40,188 nt of DNA from Scatosoma sp002474405. Its GTDB lineage: Bacteria; Bacillota; Clostridia; Christensenellales; Borkfalkiaceae. Where the stretch lies: the NCBI GenBank assembly GCA_937892545.1, contig CALAFO010000005.1, forward strand, positions 1 to 40,188, given 5' to 3'. Below the pieces are notes generated by a model. That model had not been told where the DNA came from. It was given only the letters and a program-made list of their open reading frames with translations, and ran no database searches. This document shows, piece by piece, positions 16,004-24,689 of this stretch; the stretch's first letter is position 1, and every line of letters starts with the position of its first letter. The position numbers and the translations under genes were made by a program.

Positions 16004-16437
16004 CTTAAACCTCTGAGCCAACACGGCACAACGGCTCTGTCAAGCCCCGAATATAAAAGCCCCGCGTTGGTTAATATTTTTATAGCTAACGGCGAGAACA
16101 TTTTCTGCCGTATTTCTTTCGTGCTTAAAGACGTGTTGTCTACGTCATTGTAGCCGCTTATAAGGCTAAAATCACCGCTTGCCACGGTGTAGGTTATCTG
16201 CTCCGTTATCGCGTTTCTGAGAGCCGCTTTTTGGATATCCGACATATCATCGAGATTAACGAGCGGAGCGCGATATTTAATCTCTTCCGTGATGATTCTT
16301 TCTACACGCTGGACGAACGCCGCGCCGTTTCCGAACAATAAGGAAAGTTGAGGGTGAAGTTTTACAACCTCGTTTAAATCCTTGCCGGTGTAGCTCGCGT
16401 ATTCGTCAATAAATTTGTTCGCTTCCTGAAAAGTCAT
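16000..16437 (-). CDS. Head-tail adaptor-like protein, 145 aa
   Basis: An alpha-helical protein directly downstream of the capsid gene. It begins MTFQEANKFIDEYASYTGKD and includes a helical TEEIKYRAPLVNLDDMSDIQ stretch, resembling gp6/gp15-type DNA-packaging adaptors. Such proteins form a ring under the portal. The assignment rests on position and helical content. Confidence 0.65.
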   Translation of the reverse strand: MTFQEANKFIDEYASYTGKDLNEVVKLHPQLSLLFGNGAAFVQRVERIITEEIKYRAPLVNLDDMSDIQKAALRNAITEQITYTVASGDFSLISGYNDVDNTSLSTKEIRQKMFSPLAIKILTNAGLLYSGLDRAVVPCWLRGLR

Positions 16438-16496
16438 TTGTCTTCTCCTATCCCCACAAAGGGGAAGGGGCTTGTTACAGCCCCTTAAATTTGATT

Positions 16497-17393
16497 TTAT
16501 GCGCTCGCGGTTATGTTGAATGCAAGACCGTCCGCTTTTTTGTTGAGAATGAATACGTCCTCGTAAGCTTCCTCGTAGTAGTAATATTTACCTTCGGTAA
16601 GTGCCGTGGGTTCTGCAAGGTTTACGAAGTTGTATCTTTCGGGGGTAATGACCGCCGAGGGGTGGACGAGGAAGAGGTTAATTTGTCCTGCTTTTGTAGC
16701 GACCTCGCAACCTTCAGTAAACGTGTAAGACGTCTTCATGCAGTCGGAAGGTACTTCGACGATTTCAACGTCGTCAAGCATTTCAATCTGTCTGCGAACA
16801 ACGTCGTCCGTAGCCGTAAGTCTACGCTGTAACGCCGATTTAAGATATGTATTCATCGCGGGGGTGAGGTAAAGGATTCTGCCCTGCGTGGGTACTCTCT
16901 TCTCGGTCATATCTTCCATCATCTTGTCAATAACGGTAAGAATGTTCGCCGCGGTGATTGCCGTGCTGTTAGCCGTCTTGCTCTGAGCCGTCCAATCGCC
17001 GTAAAGTTTGCTGATGAGGTAACAGTCTTTCTCTCTGAACTTCTGTTCCTCGTTAAATACTTTGGTGATGTTCTGAATGGAAGCGACTGCGTTTGTCTCG
17101 TCGATATCGAGAGGATGAACGAGCGTACTCCATTTTCTGAAGTTGGTGAGCTGTTTCGTCTCCCAGGTGTTGTTGTAGTTTCTCGCCGCCGTACCGATAG
17201 AATCTCTGTCGCCGTTTACACGTCCTTTAACGGAGAGAATAGGAATCTTGATAGTGTCGGCGTTGACCCAACGATATCTCGAATCGTTCTCAACGTTGTA
17301 AAGTTTGCCGAAATAAAGCGCGTAGGGGTAAGCCTGCGCGAGTGCCTGCGAATACGCTACTGCGTAATTAAGTGCTGCTTTTACAAATGCCAT
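16497..17393 (-). CDS. Major capsid protein, 298 aa
   Basis: It begins MAFVKAALNYAVAYSQALAQ and contains SRYRWVNADTIKIPIL, a TKQLTNFRKWSTLVHPLDI segment, and QNITKVFNEEQKF. This matches HK97-fold capsid proteins of Firmicutes phages that I know. Length is in the usual range. A scaffold gene precedes it and connectors follow it, as in SPP1-like modules. RBS CAGGAGATTT lies before ATG 17393. Confidence 0.9.
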   Translation of the reverse strand: MAFVKAALNYAVAYSQALAQAYPYALYFGKLYNVENDSRYRWVNADTIKIPILSVKGRVNGDRDSIGTAARNYNNTWETKQLTNFRKWSTLVHPLDIDETNAVASIQNITKVFNEEQKFREKDCYLISKLYGDWTAQSKTANSTAITAANILTVIDKMMEDMTEKRVPTQGRILYLTPAMNTYLKSALQRRLTATDDVVRRQIEMLDDVEIVEVPSDCMKTSYTFTEGCEVATKAGQINLFLVHPSAVITPERYNFVNLAEPTALTEGKYYYYEEAYEDVFILNKKADGLAFNITASA

Positions 17394-17424
17394 AATAGTT
17401 AAATCTCCTGTTTTTTATTGATTT

Positions 17425-18027
17425 TTAACCCTGTGTTTTGGCTCTTACGCCGGTAAAACCGAAGTTGAATTCATCGGTCTTTGCGCCTGCGTTCTTGCCT
17501 GCGGGGGGTAAACCCGCGCCTTTGGGTGCAGCTACGGAATCCTCGAATAAATACCCGTCGGATTCTTTAAGCTGAGTTAGAATCTCGGAAAGTCCTGCCA
17601 CTTTGCCGTCTTTGACTTCTGCCTTCGTAAAGTCGAATTTACCGTTTAACGCGCCTTTGAGCGCGCCGAGGTTCCTCGGCTTTGAATCTCTCAAAATGCC
17701 GTCGATGAGGTATTCTTTTTCCCGCGCATTGTACTTCTGCGTGTATTCCTCATCTTTTGCCTTGAGCTGCTCCTGAAGTTTAGCGATTTCGGCTTTGACG
17801 TTCTCTGAGCTGTTCTTTTTAAGCTCATCGAGCTGTTTAACAAGCGCGGCGTTTTCGTCCATTTTCGCCTTTACGTCTGCTTCGAGGGTCTGATATCTCC
17901 CTTTCCCGACATACTCGCCTTTTGATAGGTCAAAAAGCTTAGCGCCTGCTTCTCCGAATGCCTTCTCCACCTCTTCAACGGTCATACCGTCGCGATAGCT
18001 GGTTCCGAGTAGTTCTTTAAGTGTCAT
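17425..18027 (-). CDS. Capsid scaffold protein (GP20-like), 200 aa
   Basis: ATG 18027 (MTLKELLGTSYRDGMTVEEV) is preceded by GATAGGAGA. The frame extends upstream to 18201 without an RBS and passes through a terminator. The middle (about 50-105) is a heptad-rich coiled coil with many Lys/Glu, and a central RxLGALKGALNGKF motif is typical of phage minor structural protein GP20 scaffolds. It would direct capsid assembly and be lost on maturation. Confidence 0.85.
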   Translation of the reverse strand: MTLKELLGTSYRDGMTVEEVEKAFGEAGAKLFDLSKGEYVGKGRYQTLEADVKAKMDENAALVKQLDELKKNSSENVKAEIAKLQEQLKAKDEEYTQKYNAREKEYLIDGILRDSKPRNLGALKGALNGKFDFTKAEVKDGKVAGLSEILTQLKESDGYLFEDSVAAPKGAGLPPAGKNAGAKTDEFNFGFTGVRAKTQG

Positions 18028-18133
18028 AATGTGTCTCCTATCTTGTCTTCGTTTTAAGCGGTGTCTTCCGCCGACAAGTGCATGTTTAAACGTCTTGCCA
18101 GACATATTTGCGTTTAAATCTCCGCCGAGTGGT

Positions 18134-18164
18134 ATAAAAAAAGACGGGGTTATTACCTCGTCTT
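18134..18164 (-). terminator. Intrinsic terminator upstream of scaffold gene
   Basis: AAGACGGGG (18141-18149) pairs with CCTCGTCTT (18156-18164). On the minus strand the stem is followed by a run of seven T. It lies 107 bases before the scaffold start, inside the late operon. Confidence 0.65.
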
Positions 18165-18190
18165 GAATTATTGAGTTAAAAAATTGCATT

Positions 18191-18218
18191 AAAAAAGGCA
18201 CAGGTTACCCCATGCCTT
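18191..18218 (-). terminator. Intrinsic terminator after the Cys-rich gene
   Basis: AAGGCA (18195-18200) and TGCCTT (18213-18218) with an inner GG/CC pair form a hairpin, followed on the minus strand by TTTTTT. Together with the 18134 terminator it makes a tandem stop directly behind the MuF/Cys-rich gene pair. The gap 18028-18231 contains no gene. Confidence 0.65.
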
Positions 18219-18231
18219 GATTAAGTTGTGT

Positions 18232-18558
18232 TTACTTACGATTTCTCGCTTCTGCCAATTTGGCTATTTTATCCTGAAAAATATCAGGTATTGGTTTGCC
18301 CTTTTTGATAAACTGCTCATCACACATTTTTTCGACATCAAGAAAAAACGGACAACTTCTTTTATCGTTTACCACATCATCGGGAATCCGATTTGTATAT
18401 CCATTTTCCTTAGGATTATCCGTTTTGGGAGAGCCGTTATATTCCCCGCAATAATGCCAATCGCTATGGTCTTCTCCTTCGATGATACAGTCGTCTAATC
18501 CGCGAATCATGTCATCTTTTTCTTGGTCGTATGAAAAACATTTTAAACACTGTTTCAT
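18232..18558 (-). CDS. Small Cys-rich protein behind MuF toxin-like gene; immunity candidate, 108 aa
   Basis: It begins MKQCLKCFSYDQEKDDMIRG, with C4-x2-C7 and further cysteines (DDCIIEGEDH, WHYCGEY, SCPFFLDVEKMC) that could bind zinc. It overlaps the MuF stop as ATGA and is followed by two terminators. A small, acidic, cytosolic protein encoded directly after a polymorphic toxin domain is the usual place of an immunity protein. That role is inferred from position. Confidence 0.65.
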   Translation of the reverse strand: MKQCLKCFSYDQEKDDMIRGLDDCIIEGEDHSDWHYCGEYNGSPKTDNPKENGYTNRIPDDVVNDKRSCPFFLDVEKMCDEQFIKKGKPIPDIFQDKIAKLAEARNRK

Positions 18559-20390
18559 TTTTTCAATGTCTCCTTTAACATTTTCTCGATATAATCAGGC
18601 AACTGTTCTCCGTTTATATGAGCCGCAAAACATTCGGCAAAAAATTCATGGCTGTTATCATTTGCGTACATGGAAATTTTTTTAATATCTCCGCTTGTCT
18701 TTGCCCTGGCGTAAGCCATTTCAACCATTTCTCTGCTTTTGAATGTATTTGCGTAATTGGGGCAAAGCCTCGAGTGGTTTATCTGACCGAAATATTGGTC
18801 TGCCAAAATATGCCCGTATTCATGCGCAATTGTTGCCACAATTCTGTTCTCTGAATCTGATGAAACAGTATGTCTCGTATACTTCATTTCTTCTCGCATT
18901 TGCTTGATGAAATCTTTAAGCTTATTTACATAACTTTTAGGGTACTCTCCGCTTTCGATTGCCTTTTGCGCTTGTTCTATCATCTCGGGATATTTGGTAA
19001 TTCGCGATTTCCAATCAACGCGATCCGGGTTTTTATTTAAATAATTCAAATCAATATTAAGCCCTTTTGCATTTGCGCTTGCATTGGCATGACTTCTTCC
19101 TAATTTTTTGACCGTTATAAGGTCAAGCTTATCAATCGGATATTCTGTTGTCAATCGCTTTAACGTCTTGTTTACCGTATTAAGCGCGTCAACGTTTTTT
19201 ACGCCTGCATAATTGACGTTTGCCGAAAATGCTTTTGCCTGCTCTTCCGCTTCCGTAACCGTAGCCGCGGGAACAAAGTCCTGTATGTCCATTTTAACAT
19301 CGTTTTCGGAATTTTGCAAGTTTTCTTCGGCAGTGTAATTCTTATCTCTGATTTCTACTTCATCAATTACGCACCTGTCGGGGTGAAACGGTCTGCCGTT
19401 TTCAAACGAGTACGCCTGATATAACTTCGTAGCCCGCCGCCACCGTTTACGTAACGCCTTTGCGCCTTCGATATCGCCCGTTGCTCTTAAAAGCCTTTCG
19501 TTCGTCTTCATGTGCCGAATGTTGTTCTCGTAAGCGCGTTGCTTTTTATCGATAGCGTATTCTTTCTTTATCTCCGCCTCTGATAACTCTTGCGGCGGGT
19601 GTGAGTTTGCCGTATACTCTATAAGTCTATGACGGCAATTATAGCCTGTTATAATGCCGTTGCCGTCCTTTAACTTGCCTTGTATAGCTTCGGAAAGCGG
19701 ACGATATGTAATACCGTTTATCTTTCCGCTTTTACCGCTTATGCTCCATAACTTGCCTTGATAGTCTTTACAGCGGGGCGAACAGTTCGGGTGCTGTGAA
19801 GTCCAAACGAGGTCAACGCCCGAACTCGCAAACTTCTGCAAATCCTTTACGTTCGCGTCATATCTCACCGCTATTTCCGCACGATTTCGAATCGGCATTG
19901 TGTAAGTCTTGCCGTCTCGTCTCGTAACCACAAGGGGCGGGTCTGCCGCTAAGGCTTTCATCGCCAATCTTACGCTTCTTTTGTAGTCGGCGATGAGTGG
20001 AGTGCCGAGGTTGATTCCTCGGTCTTGTCGGGGTCTCAGCTCGGTTATATGGCTTGTTGAATCGTTCGCGCCGATTCGGTAGATATTACCGCTCATCGAT
20101 AGTAAATTCCTGTTTACAATCTCAAACGTCGTCGTAGTAGTGTAATACCACTTTTTCGCCGCCGTAACCAAAGCCTTGCGGTTCTGCTCTCTTAACGCTT
20201 CGTTGTCTATGGTCTTGCAGAAATCGGAAATAAGCTTATTGAGTTGCCGCGTTATTTCGTCCTTATTGACACCTTTCGCCACACTTCCGACTATCAGCTC
20301 TTTTATCTTTGTAACGACCGTCTGAACGGCTATCAACGCCTTCCCCGCCGTGTTCGGCTCAACAGGCGTAAACGACCTTAAATCGCTCAA
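18555..20390 (-). CDS. MuF-type minor head protein with C-terminal zinc metallopeptidase domain, 611 aa
   Basis: Residues 1-265 are a phage minor capsid protein of the MuF/min-cap2 type: a YDANVKDLQKFAS helix, WTSQHPNCSPRCKDYQG (196-212) and GYNCRHRLIEY (249-259). Residues about 270-350 are a charged helical linker. The last 240 residues are an extra domain with an HEYGH zinc motif (523-527, HExxH) and a downstream NSHEFFAECFAAHING that offers a third ligand (E582 or E586). Minor head proteins do not normally have this. Fusions of MuF with toxin domains are known as phage polymorphic toxins. The target is unknown. Confidence 0.85.
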   Translation of the reverse strand: MSDLRSFTPVEPNTAGKALIAVQTVVTKIKELIVGSVAKGVNKDEITRQLNKLISDFCKTIDNEALREQNRKALVTAAKKWYYTTTTTFEIVNRNLLSMSGNIYRIGANDSTSHITELRPRQDRGINLGTPLIADYKRSVRLAMKALAADPPLVVTRRDGKTYTMPIRNRAEIAVRYDANVKDLQKFASSGVDLVWTSQHPNCSPRCKDYQGKLWSISGKSGKINGITYRPLSEAIQGKLKDGNGIITGYNCRHRLIEYTANSHPPQELSEAEIKKEYAIDKKQRAYENNIRHMKTNERLLRATGDIEGAKALRKRWRRATKLYQAYSFENGRPFHPDRCVIDEVEIRDKNYTAEENLQNSENDVKMDIQDFVPAATVTEAEEQAKAFSANVNYAGVKNVDALNTVNKTLKRLTTEYPIDKLDLITVKKLGRSHANASANAKGLNIDLNYLNKNPDRVDWKSRITKYPEMIEQAQKAIESGEYPKSYVNKLKDFIKQMREEMKYTRHTVSSDSENRIVATIAHEYGHILADQYFGQINHSRLCPNYANTFKSREMVEMAYARAKTSGDIKKISMYANDNSHEFFAECFAAHINGEQLPDYIEKMLKETLKK

Positions 20391-22141
20391 GCGGTATCAC
20401 CGCCCTTGTCTTTGTCCTTGTCTTTGTCTTTGTCTTTGTCTTTATCGTCCTTGTCGTCTTCATCGTCGCCCAGGTCAACGCCCGTAAGCTCGGGAAGACC
20501 ATTCGGCGTGTCCGTAGCCATGCCCTGCTCAAATGCAATCGTGTTTGTTTCGTCAAGGATCTGCTTTTCCGTCCAATCCTTATGAAGCTCACGAACGGCA
20601 TTTTGCGTGGACGATATGCCCTGCGATTTAGCAAGTCCCCAAATATCCACAAGGTCTTTGTCGGTGTCCTGTAAATACTCGCCGAAATCGACCGTTACAG
20701 TCGAAAGCGTTATATCCATGTCTTCAAGCGGTAAATCGTCTTGCTTTACGCCTACGGTCTTTAAAAGGTATGTGTTGAATGCTAAGAGCTTTGTTAATAC
20801 TGCCGCAAGGTACGGCTTCCACAGCTCAAGCTTTGCCTTGCGCGTTTCAAGTGTTACCTTGTTACGTTCCTGTTGGCTCTCAGCACTTTGGTTGATACTC
20901 TCAAGCCCCGTTATACCTATCGAATAAGGAGACAAGCCCGCCTTGTTTAAAGCCACCGTAACAGCCGTTAAATACTTCTGTTTATGCTCTTCGGTCTTAT
21001 CGTTTACCTGGTCTATCATGCGGTTTTTTTCGCCGCCTTGTTCCTGGTCTACGTCGCTTTCGGTATAAACGTAATTCTTTGTAAAGCCGTCGTCGGGAGT
21101 TATAACGTTGCCGTCTTTGTCTCTTCTTAACGCCGTACTTTTAAAGTATCTTAACGTCCTGTTATCTCTTATTTCGTTGATAATTGTCGAGTACGCTTCG
21201 TCTACCGCGTCGAACGAATCGGTCGCACCCTCGAAATCGGAAGCACCGTAATTTGAATGCGGAAACATCAACGACGGCAAGCGGTTAGGCTTTTCAAAGG
21301 CAAGCATGCCTTGCAAGCCTTTAAATACTATCTCGTCGTTTTCGTTTACCGTTTCAACGACTTTTACCGTTTCGGGTATAGAGTTAAGCGGCACACGCTT
21401 ATCTTCGCCCGTCGAAATCTCGTAAAGCTCATAACGAATAACCGCGTCTCCGCTGTCGTTGGTTGTGTAAATCTCGTCTAAGCGGTATTTACGGCTTCCT
21501 AAGCCTGTGTTCTGTCCTTTCTCTTTCTCGTACCATGTTTTGAAGATGATAGCTACGGTAATGCCGCGCTCTTTGACTACTTCCGTTGACATGATATCCG
21601 AAGCTTCGATAATAGGATAATTTGAAAGCTCGGTATCGTAAGAAAACTTTATAAACGAGTGACCGCCCCAACTTTCGTTTGTGGCGCACTCGGTCAATAC
21701 GTCTCGTAGATTAACTTTATCGATAAGCTGTAACGCGTAATCGGTAGCCGTCTTTGTTTTTGTCTTATCCACATCGCCGTTATCCTTGTAAACGGACACC
21801 GTAGGAGATATGCCGTTACCGAATAGCACCCTCGGCATTTTTGAGCATATAAGCCCGGGCAGTCCGCTATGAAGCATACGATAATGAAGCGGCGCACGCG
21901 TCCAAAAGTAATTACACGTGCCGTAGTCCTGTACTCCGCCGAGGAAGAATCGCCGCAAAATATAGGCGTTCCCCATGCTCCAAACACGGTATTCTGTTAT
22001 CTTCTCCGAAAAGGCTTTATCCGTCTCGTTATCGGTTATCGTTATCGCATACGGATTAAATTTAATAGTATTCCTTAACATGTCTAAATCCCTTTGCAAG
22101 CGGTTTAACCGCCGCCTTGTAAAAAAATCTCTTAAACCCAT
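20387..22141 (-). CDS. Portal protein (SPP1 gp6-like), 584 aa
   Basis: It begins MGLRDFFTRRRLNRLQRDLD and contains a YRMLHSGLPGLICSKMPRV segment and a long helical C-terminal half with AGLSPYSIGITGLESINQS. It lies between terminase and the MuF protein, the standard order. The ring forms the DNA entry vertex. The C-terminus ends in an Asp/Lys repeat encoded by a short tandem array. Its start overlaps the terminase stop by one base, and its end overlaps MuF by four. Confidence 0.9.
   Translation of the reverse strand: MGLRDFFTRRRLNRLQRDLDMLRNTIKFNPYAITITDNETDKAFSEKITEYRVWSMGNAYILRRFFLGGVQDYGTCNYFWTRAPLHYRMLHSGLPGLICSKMPRVLFGNGISPTVSVYKDNGDVDKTKTKTATDYALQLIDKVNLRDVLTECATNESWGGHSFIKFSYDTELSNYPIIEASDIMSTEVVKERGITVAIIFKTWYEKEKGQNTGLGSRKYRLDEIYTTNDSGDAVIRYELYEISTGEDKRVPLNSIPETVKVVETVNENDEIVFKGLQGMLAFEKPNRLPSLMFPHSNYGASDFEGATDSFDAVDEAYSTIINEIRDNRTLRYFKSTALRRDKDGNVITPDDGFTKNYVYTESDVDQEQGGEKNRMIDQVNDKTEEHKQKYLTAVTVALNKAGLSPYSIGITGLESINQSAESQQERNKVTLETRKAKLELWKPYLAAVLTKLLAFNTYLLKTVGVKQDDLPLEDMDITLSTVTVDFGEYLQDTDKDLVDIWGLAKSQGISSTQNAVRELHKDWTEKQILDETNTIAFEQGMATDTPNGLPELTGVDLGDDEDDKDDKDKDKDKDKDKDKGGDTA
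20407..20447. repeat. 6-bp tandem repeat in portal gene C-terminus
   Basis: GTCTTT-type hexamers (plus strand) repeat about seven times, coding for Asp-Lys pairs on the minus strand. Slippage in 6-base units would stay in frame and change only the length of an acidic/basic tail. Confidence 0.7.
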
Positions 22142-23478
22142 TATTTACGCTCCGTTGCCGCTTTTAAAAGGGCTTTCATGTGTCTTGTTATAGCGTACTC
22201 TACGCTATCCATGATATCGTTTTGCGGCTCGTTGTTATCTTCTCTTTCTTCGCCTTTTTTATCTTCCGCCCACTTTGCGATTTTATACGCTTGTAAAGCC
22301 CTCTTTCCGCCCGCATTATCGTTAAATTTCAAACGTTTAAGCGAAAACAAGATTATAAGTAAATCGATTCTCGCCTTGATTGTAGCCTTGTACGAGCCTG
22401 CGACAGGCGGAAGATGTTCGGCATTGAAAGCCGTCTTCATGTCTGTTATGTAGTTCTGTTCTGCGCTGTCGATAAAAACGCCCTCGATATATATCTCGTG
22501 TTCTTTCCAAGCGTTTATAATGCTCTTTATTCGCTCTGTCTTCTCCTTGTAGCCGCATAAATCAAACGCTTGACAGTCCATAATAGCCGCCGCCGAAAAG
22601 TCTCGTTTAAAGCCTATTAGCGACACGGAGTTTTTAGCTCTCGTCGCGCCTATATCTATGCCGACGGTGTAAATATCAAAATCGGTATACTCGAAGTGCT
22701 GCACAATATCATCGGTCAGATAGTCAAGGAAAATGAGTTCCCCGGGCGCGCCACGCTCGCCGAGTATCTTTATAGTGTAATAATACGATCCTATCGGATA
22801 GAGTGCTTTCGCTCTCTCTATCTTTTCGGGGGTCATTACGGGATTGTCTTCAAAAGTCCAATGCATATAGTATCGCCCTTTGACCTTTTCGACCTTTGCC
22901 ATGTCCGCTATAATCGAAGCGGGGGCATTACCTATAATCGTCGATGTGTTGATGTAGTCCGTGTAGCACCAATGCGTAGGTATATCTCCGTTGAGCGTAA
23001 ATATCGTAAAAGGGTGGTCGAACGACACTTGACGAGAAAAGCACTCATCAACGAACTGCTTGTCCGCAATATTAACCTCGTCCACAAAAACGCACTCGAT
23101 AGACGAGCCGAGGACTTTTTTCCACTGCGATATATTCGAGTAATTGACAAGCATAATCTTTTTGTTTATCCGCCCTACAGTGACCTTTACGTAGTAGCTT
23201 CCGATTTTATCTTTATCGAGCTTGCAATACGGCTCAAACTGCGGCAAAAGCCCTAAGCCGTCCGCTTCAAGCACGTTATTCTTTATCGTGTCAAAGTCAC
23301 GCCCTGCGATAAGGTGCAGAAAGCCGTCCGATTGTATTACTCTATAAAAAAACGCTTGAACGGCTGTAACGGTCTTTGACGATCTTACAGTACCCTCAAA
23401 CGTCAATAAATTAACTTGCGGTTTTAACGCCACAGAAACGGCGTCAAGCATTTTATCTGTAAATTTAATATTACTCAC
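22141..23478 (-). CDS. terL: Terminase large subunit, 445 aa
   Basis: ATPase part: Walker A-like FEGTVRSSKT (27-36) and Walker B CVFVDE (129-134). Nuclease part: TVGIDIGATRAKNS with D275, then VFIDSAE with D337 and a QNDIMDSVEYAI acidic site near the C-terminus. It pumps and cuts phage DNA at the portal. Length is typical. The gene overlaps the small subunit by 8 bases. Confidence 0.95.
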   Translation of the reverse strand: MSNIKFTDKMLDAVSVALKPQVNLLTFEGTVRSSKTVTAVQAFFYRVIQSDGFLHLIAGRDFDTIKNNVLEADGLGLLPQFEPYCKLDKDKIGSYYVKVTVGRINKKIMLVNYSNISQWKKVLGSSIECVFVDEVNIADKQFVDECFSRQVSFDHPFTIFTLNGDIPTHWCYTDYINTSTIIGNAPASIIADMAKVEKVKGRYYMHWTFEDNPVMTPEKIERAKALYPIGSYYYTIKILGERGAPGELIFLDYLTDDIVQHFEYTDFDIYTVGIDIGATRAKNSVSLIGFKRDFSAAAIMDCQAFDLCGYKEKTERIKSIINAWKEHEIYIEGVFIDSAEQNYITDMKTAFNAEHLPPVAGSYKATIKARIDLLIILFSLKRLKFNDNAGGKRALQAYKIAKWAEDKKGEEREDNNEPQNDIMDSVEYAITRHMKALLKAATERK

Positions 23479-23962
23479 CGTCTGCCTCGCTTTCCGTCTT
23501 CTCGTCGGTTGTAGGCTCTTCTACGCCCTCAACTGCGCGGGCTTTGAGTTTGTCGGTGAGAGCTATAACACTGTTACACTGTCCTTGCTTTGTCTCCGAG
23601 GTCTCTCCGTCTGTTAAAAGCTTATGCTTATCCATAGCTATGCCGTAGGTTGTTATAAGCTCTTTCGTCGGGAATGCTTCGGGGTGAGCCGTAAGCCGTC
23701 TTATCAGTTCGTTTGCCGAGCGGTTAAGGATTTCATCGTTAAGCCTGCTGATTTCCTCTTTTTTTAATTGTCTTAGCTCGTTGAAAGCTTTTTTCGCTTC
23801 GGGATTCTTCTCGATTTCATTTTTGAGATTGTATACACTGCCGCGCGAAAATTGATATCCTTTCGCCTTAACTTCCCTCTCAACCTCTGAGGGGGTTCTC
23901 CCTGCCGCAAGAAGCTGATAAGCGAGTTCCCTTGCCCTGCTATCGTTCTTTTTGCCTCTCAC
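23471..23962 (-). CDS. terS: Terminase small subunit, 163 aa
   Basis: The N-terminal half has an HTH for DNA recognition (AYQLLAAGRTPSEVEREVKA). A coiled helical part follows (NELRQLKKEEISRLNDE) and then an acidic tail of Glu/Thr/Asp. It directly precedes the large subunit. RBS AAGGAG precedes ATG 23962. It recognises the packaging start on phage DNA. Confidence 0.85.
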   Translation of the reverse strand: MRGKKNDSRARELAYQLLAAGRTPSEVEREVKAKGYQFSRGSVYNLKNEIEKNPEAKKAFNELRQLKKEEISRLNDEILNRSANELIRRLTAHPEAFPTKELITTYGIAMDKHKLLTDGETSETKQGQCNSVIALTDKLKARAVEGVEEPTTDEKTESEADGE

Positions 23963-23978
23963 GGTTACTCCTTACAAC

Positions 23979-24007
23979 AAAAAAACGCCGACCTCTCGGA
24001 CGACGTT
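23979..24007 (-). terminator. Terminator/attenuator in terminase leader
   Basis: AACGCCGACC (23984-23993) pairs with GGACGACGTT (23998-24007) with one mismatch and one wobble, followed on the minus strand by T7. It stops the early transcript before the structural genes. It also lies about 15 bases downstream of the predicted late start point, so late RNA must read through it. Confidence 0.8.
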
Positions 24008-24026
24008 TATAAATTTTTATGCTACC

Positions 24027-24073
24027 ATTATAGCACGTGAAAAGTAACTTTAGGTAATTTTCGGTAATTGATT
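24027..24073 (-). promoter_or_regulatory. Late promoter with three 10-bp repeats in place of a -35
   Basis: An extended -10 (TGCTATAAT, minus strand, 24035-24027) has no consensus -35. Instead GTAA begins at 24044, 24054 and 24064 on the plus strand, within units GTAACTTTAG, GTAATTTTCG and GTAATTGATT spaced exactly 10 bases. This is the arrangement expected for an activator-dependent promoter. The product of 24088-24555 is the likely activator (inference). Confidence 0.7.
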
Positions 24074-24087
24074 TATGAAAATTTCTT

Positions 24088-24555
24088 TCACAAACGGGCT
24101 TCTTCCTTAACTTCGGCGATTAGCTTTTTTGCCGTCCAGATTTGAGCCAGGCGGACGCATGCAAGCGAAGTTATGTTTTTCGGAACTCCCCACGCATAGC
24201 CGCCTTTTTTCTCAATTTCGGTGTAGGTCATGTTCTTTATGTAGAAGTCAAACAGTATATTTTCCCAGTCAGGATTATTAAGCACGCGGATAAACTGCTC
24301 GATTTCTTCTTTTATTGCGTCTTTCTTCTCCCCGAGTTTGTTAAGCTGTTTCGAGAGCTTTTCGGACTTATCCATAAGCCCCTCTAAACGGTCTTTAACG
24401 CCGTTTCCGCCTTGTACGGGTATTTTATCATACTTCGTGACTTGTAAGCCGTAAAGGTCGTTATTAACGGCATATAGATTATATTTAACTCTTTCGTAAT
24501 CCGAGCATGCTCTCTTATATCTTCTCAAATACTCCTTGACTTCTATTCTGTTCAT
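24088..24555 (-). CDS. Late-gene regulator, sigma-70 region 4 / ArpU-like, 155 aa
   Basis: A long helical N-terminal half with coiled-coil character (EGLMDKSEKLSKQLNKLGEK) is followed by a LFDFYIKNMTYTEIEKKGGY region like a sigma region 4 HTH, then a C-terminal helix. Proteins of this size and shape (ArpU, DUF1492-like) sit just before the terminase genes in Firmicutes phages and switch on late transcription. The repeat-bearing promoter directly downstream supports this. RBS CGAGGTGAAAC precedes ATG 24555. Confidence 0.8.
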   Translation of the reverse strand: MNRIEVKEYLRRYKRACSDYERVKYNLYAVNNDLYGLQVTKYDKIPVQGGNGVKDRLEGLMDKSEKLSKQLNKLGEKKDAIKEEIEQFIRVLNNPDWENILFDFYIKNMTYTEIEKKGGYAWGVPKNITSLACVRLAQIWTAKKLIAEVKEEARL

Positions 24556-24568
24556 TGTTTCACCTCGG

Positions 24569-24643
24569 TTAATTGTGTATGTCTTTCAATTCCTTGTGAA
24601 ATATAGGCGGCGTTCCTTTTGGCGTGTTTGCGAATTTAATCAT
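24569..24643 (-). CDS. Possible tiny protein, 24 aa (or 35 aa from 24676)
   Basis: The 134-base gap between two early genes contains an ORF reading MIKFANTPKGTPPIFHKELK and ending at TAA. An RBS-like AAGAGGCG precedes ATG 24643. A longer frame from 24676 has no RBS. It may be a true small early gene or only a gap filler. Confidence 0.35.
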   Translation of the reverse strand: MIKFANTPKGTPPIFHKELKDIHN

Positions 24644-24689
24644 CGTCTTTTCGCCTCTTACGATTTTTCTATCCATTCGGGTTTTATAC

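Noticed and set aside
18028..18201. N-terminal extension of the scaffold protein
   Set aside because: The extended frame crosses a terminator and has no RBS. ATG 18027 has a strong one.
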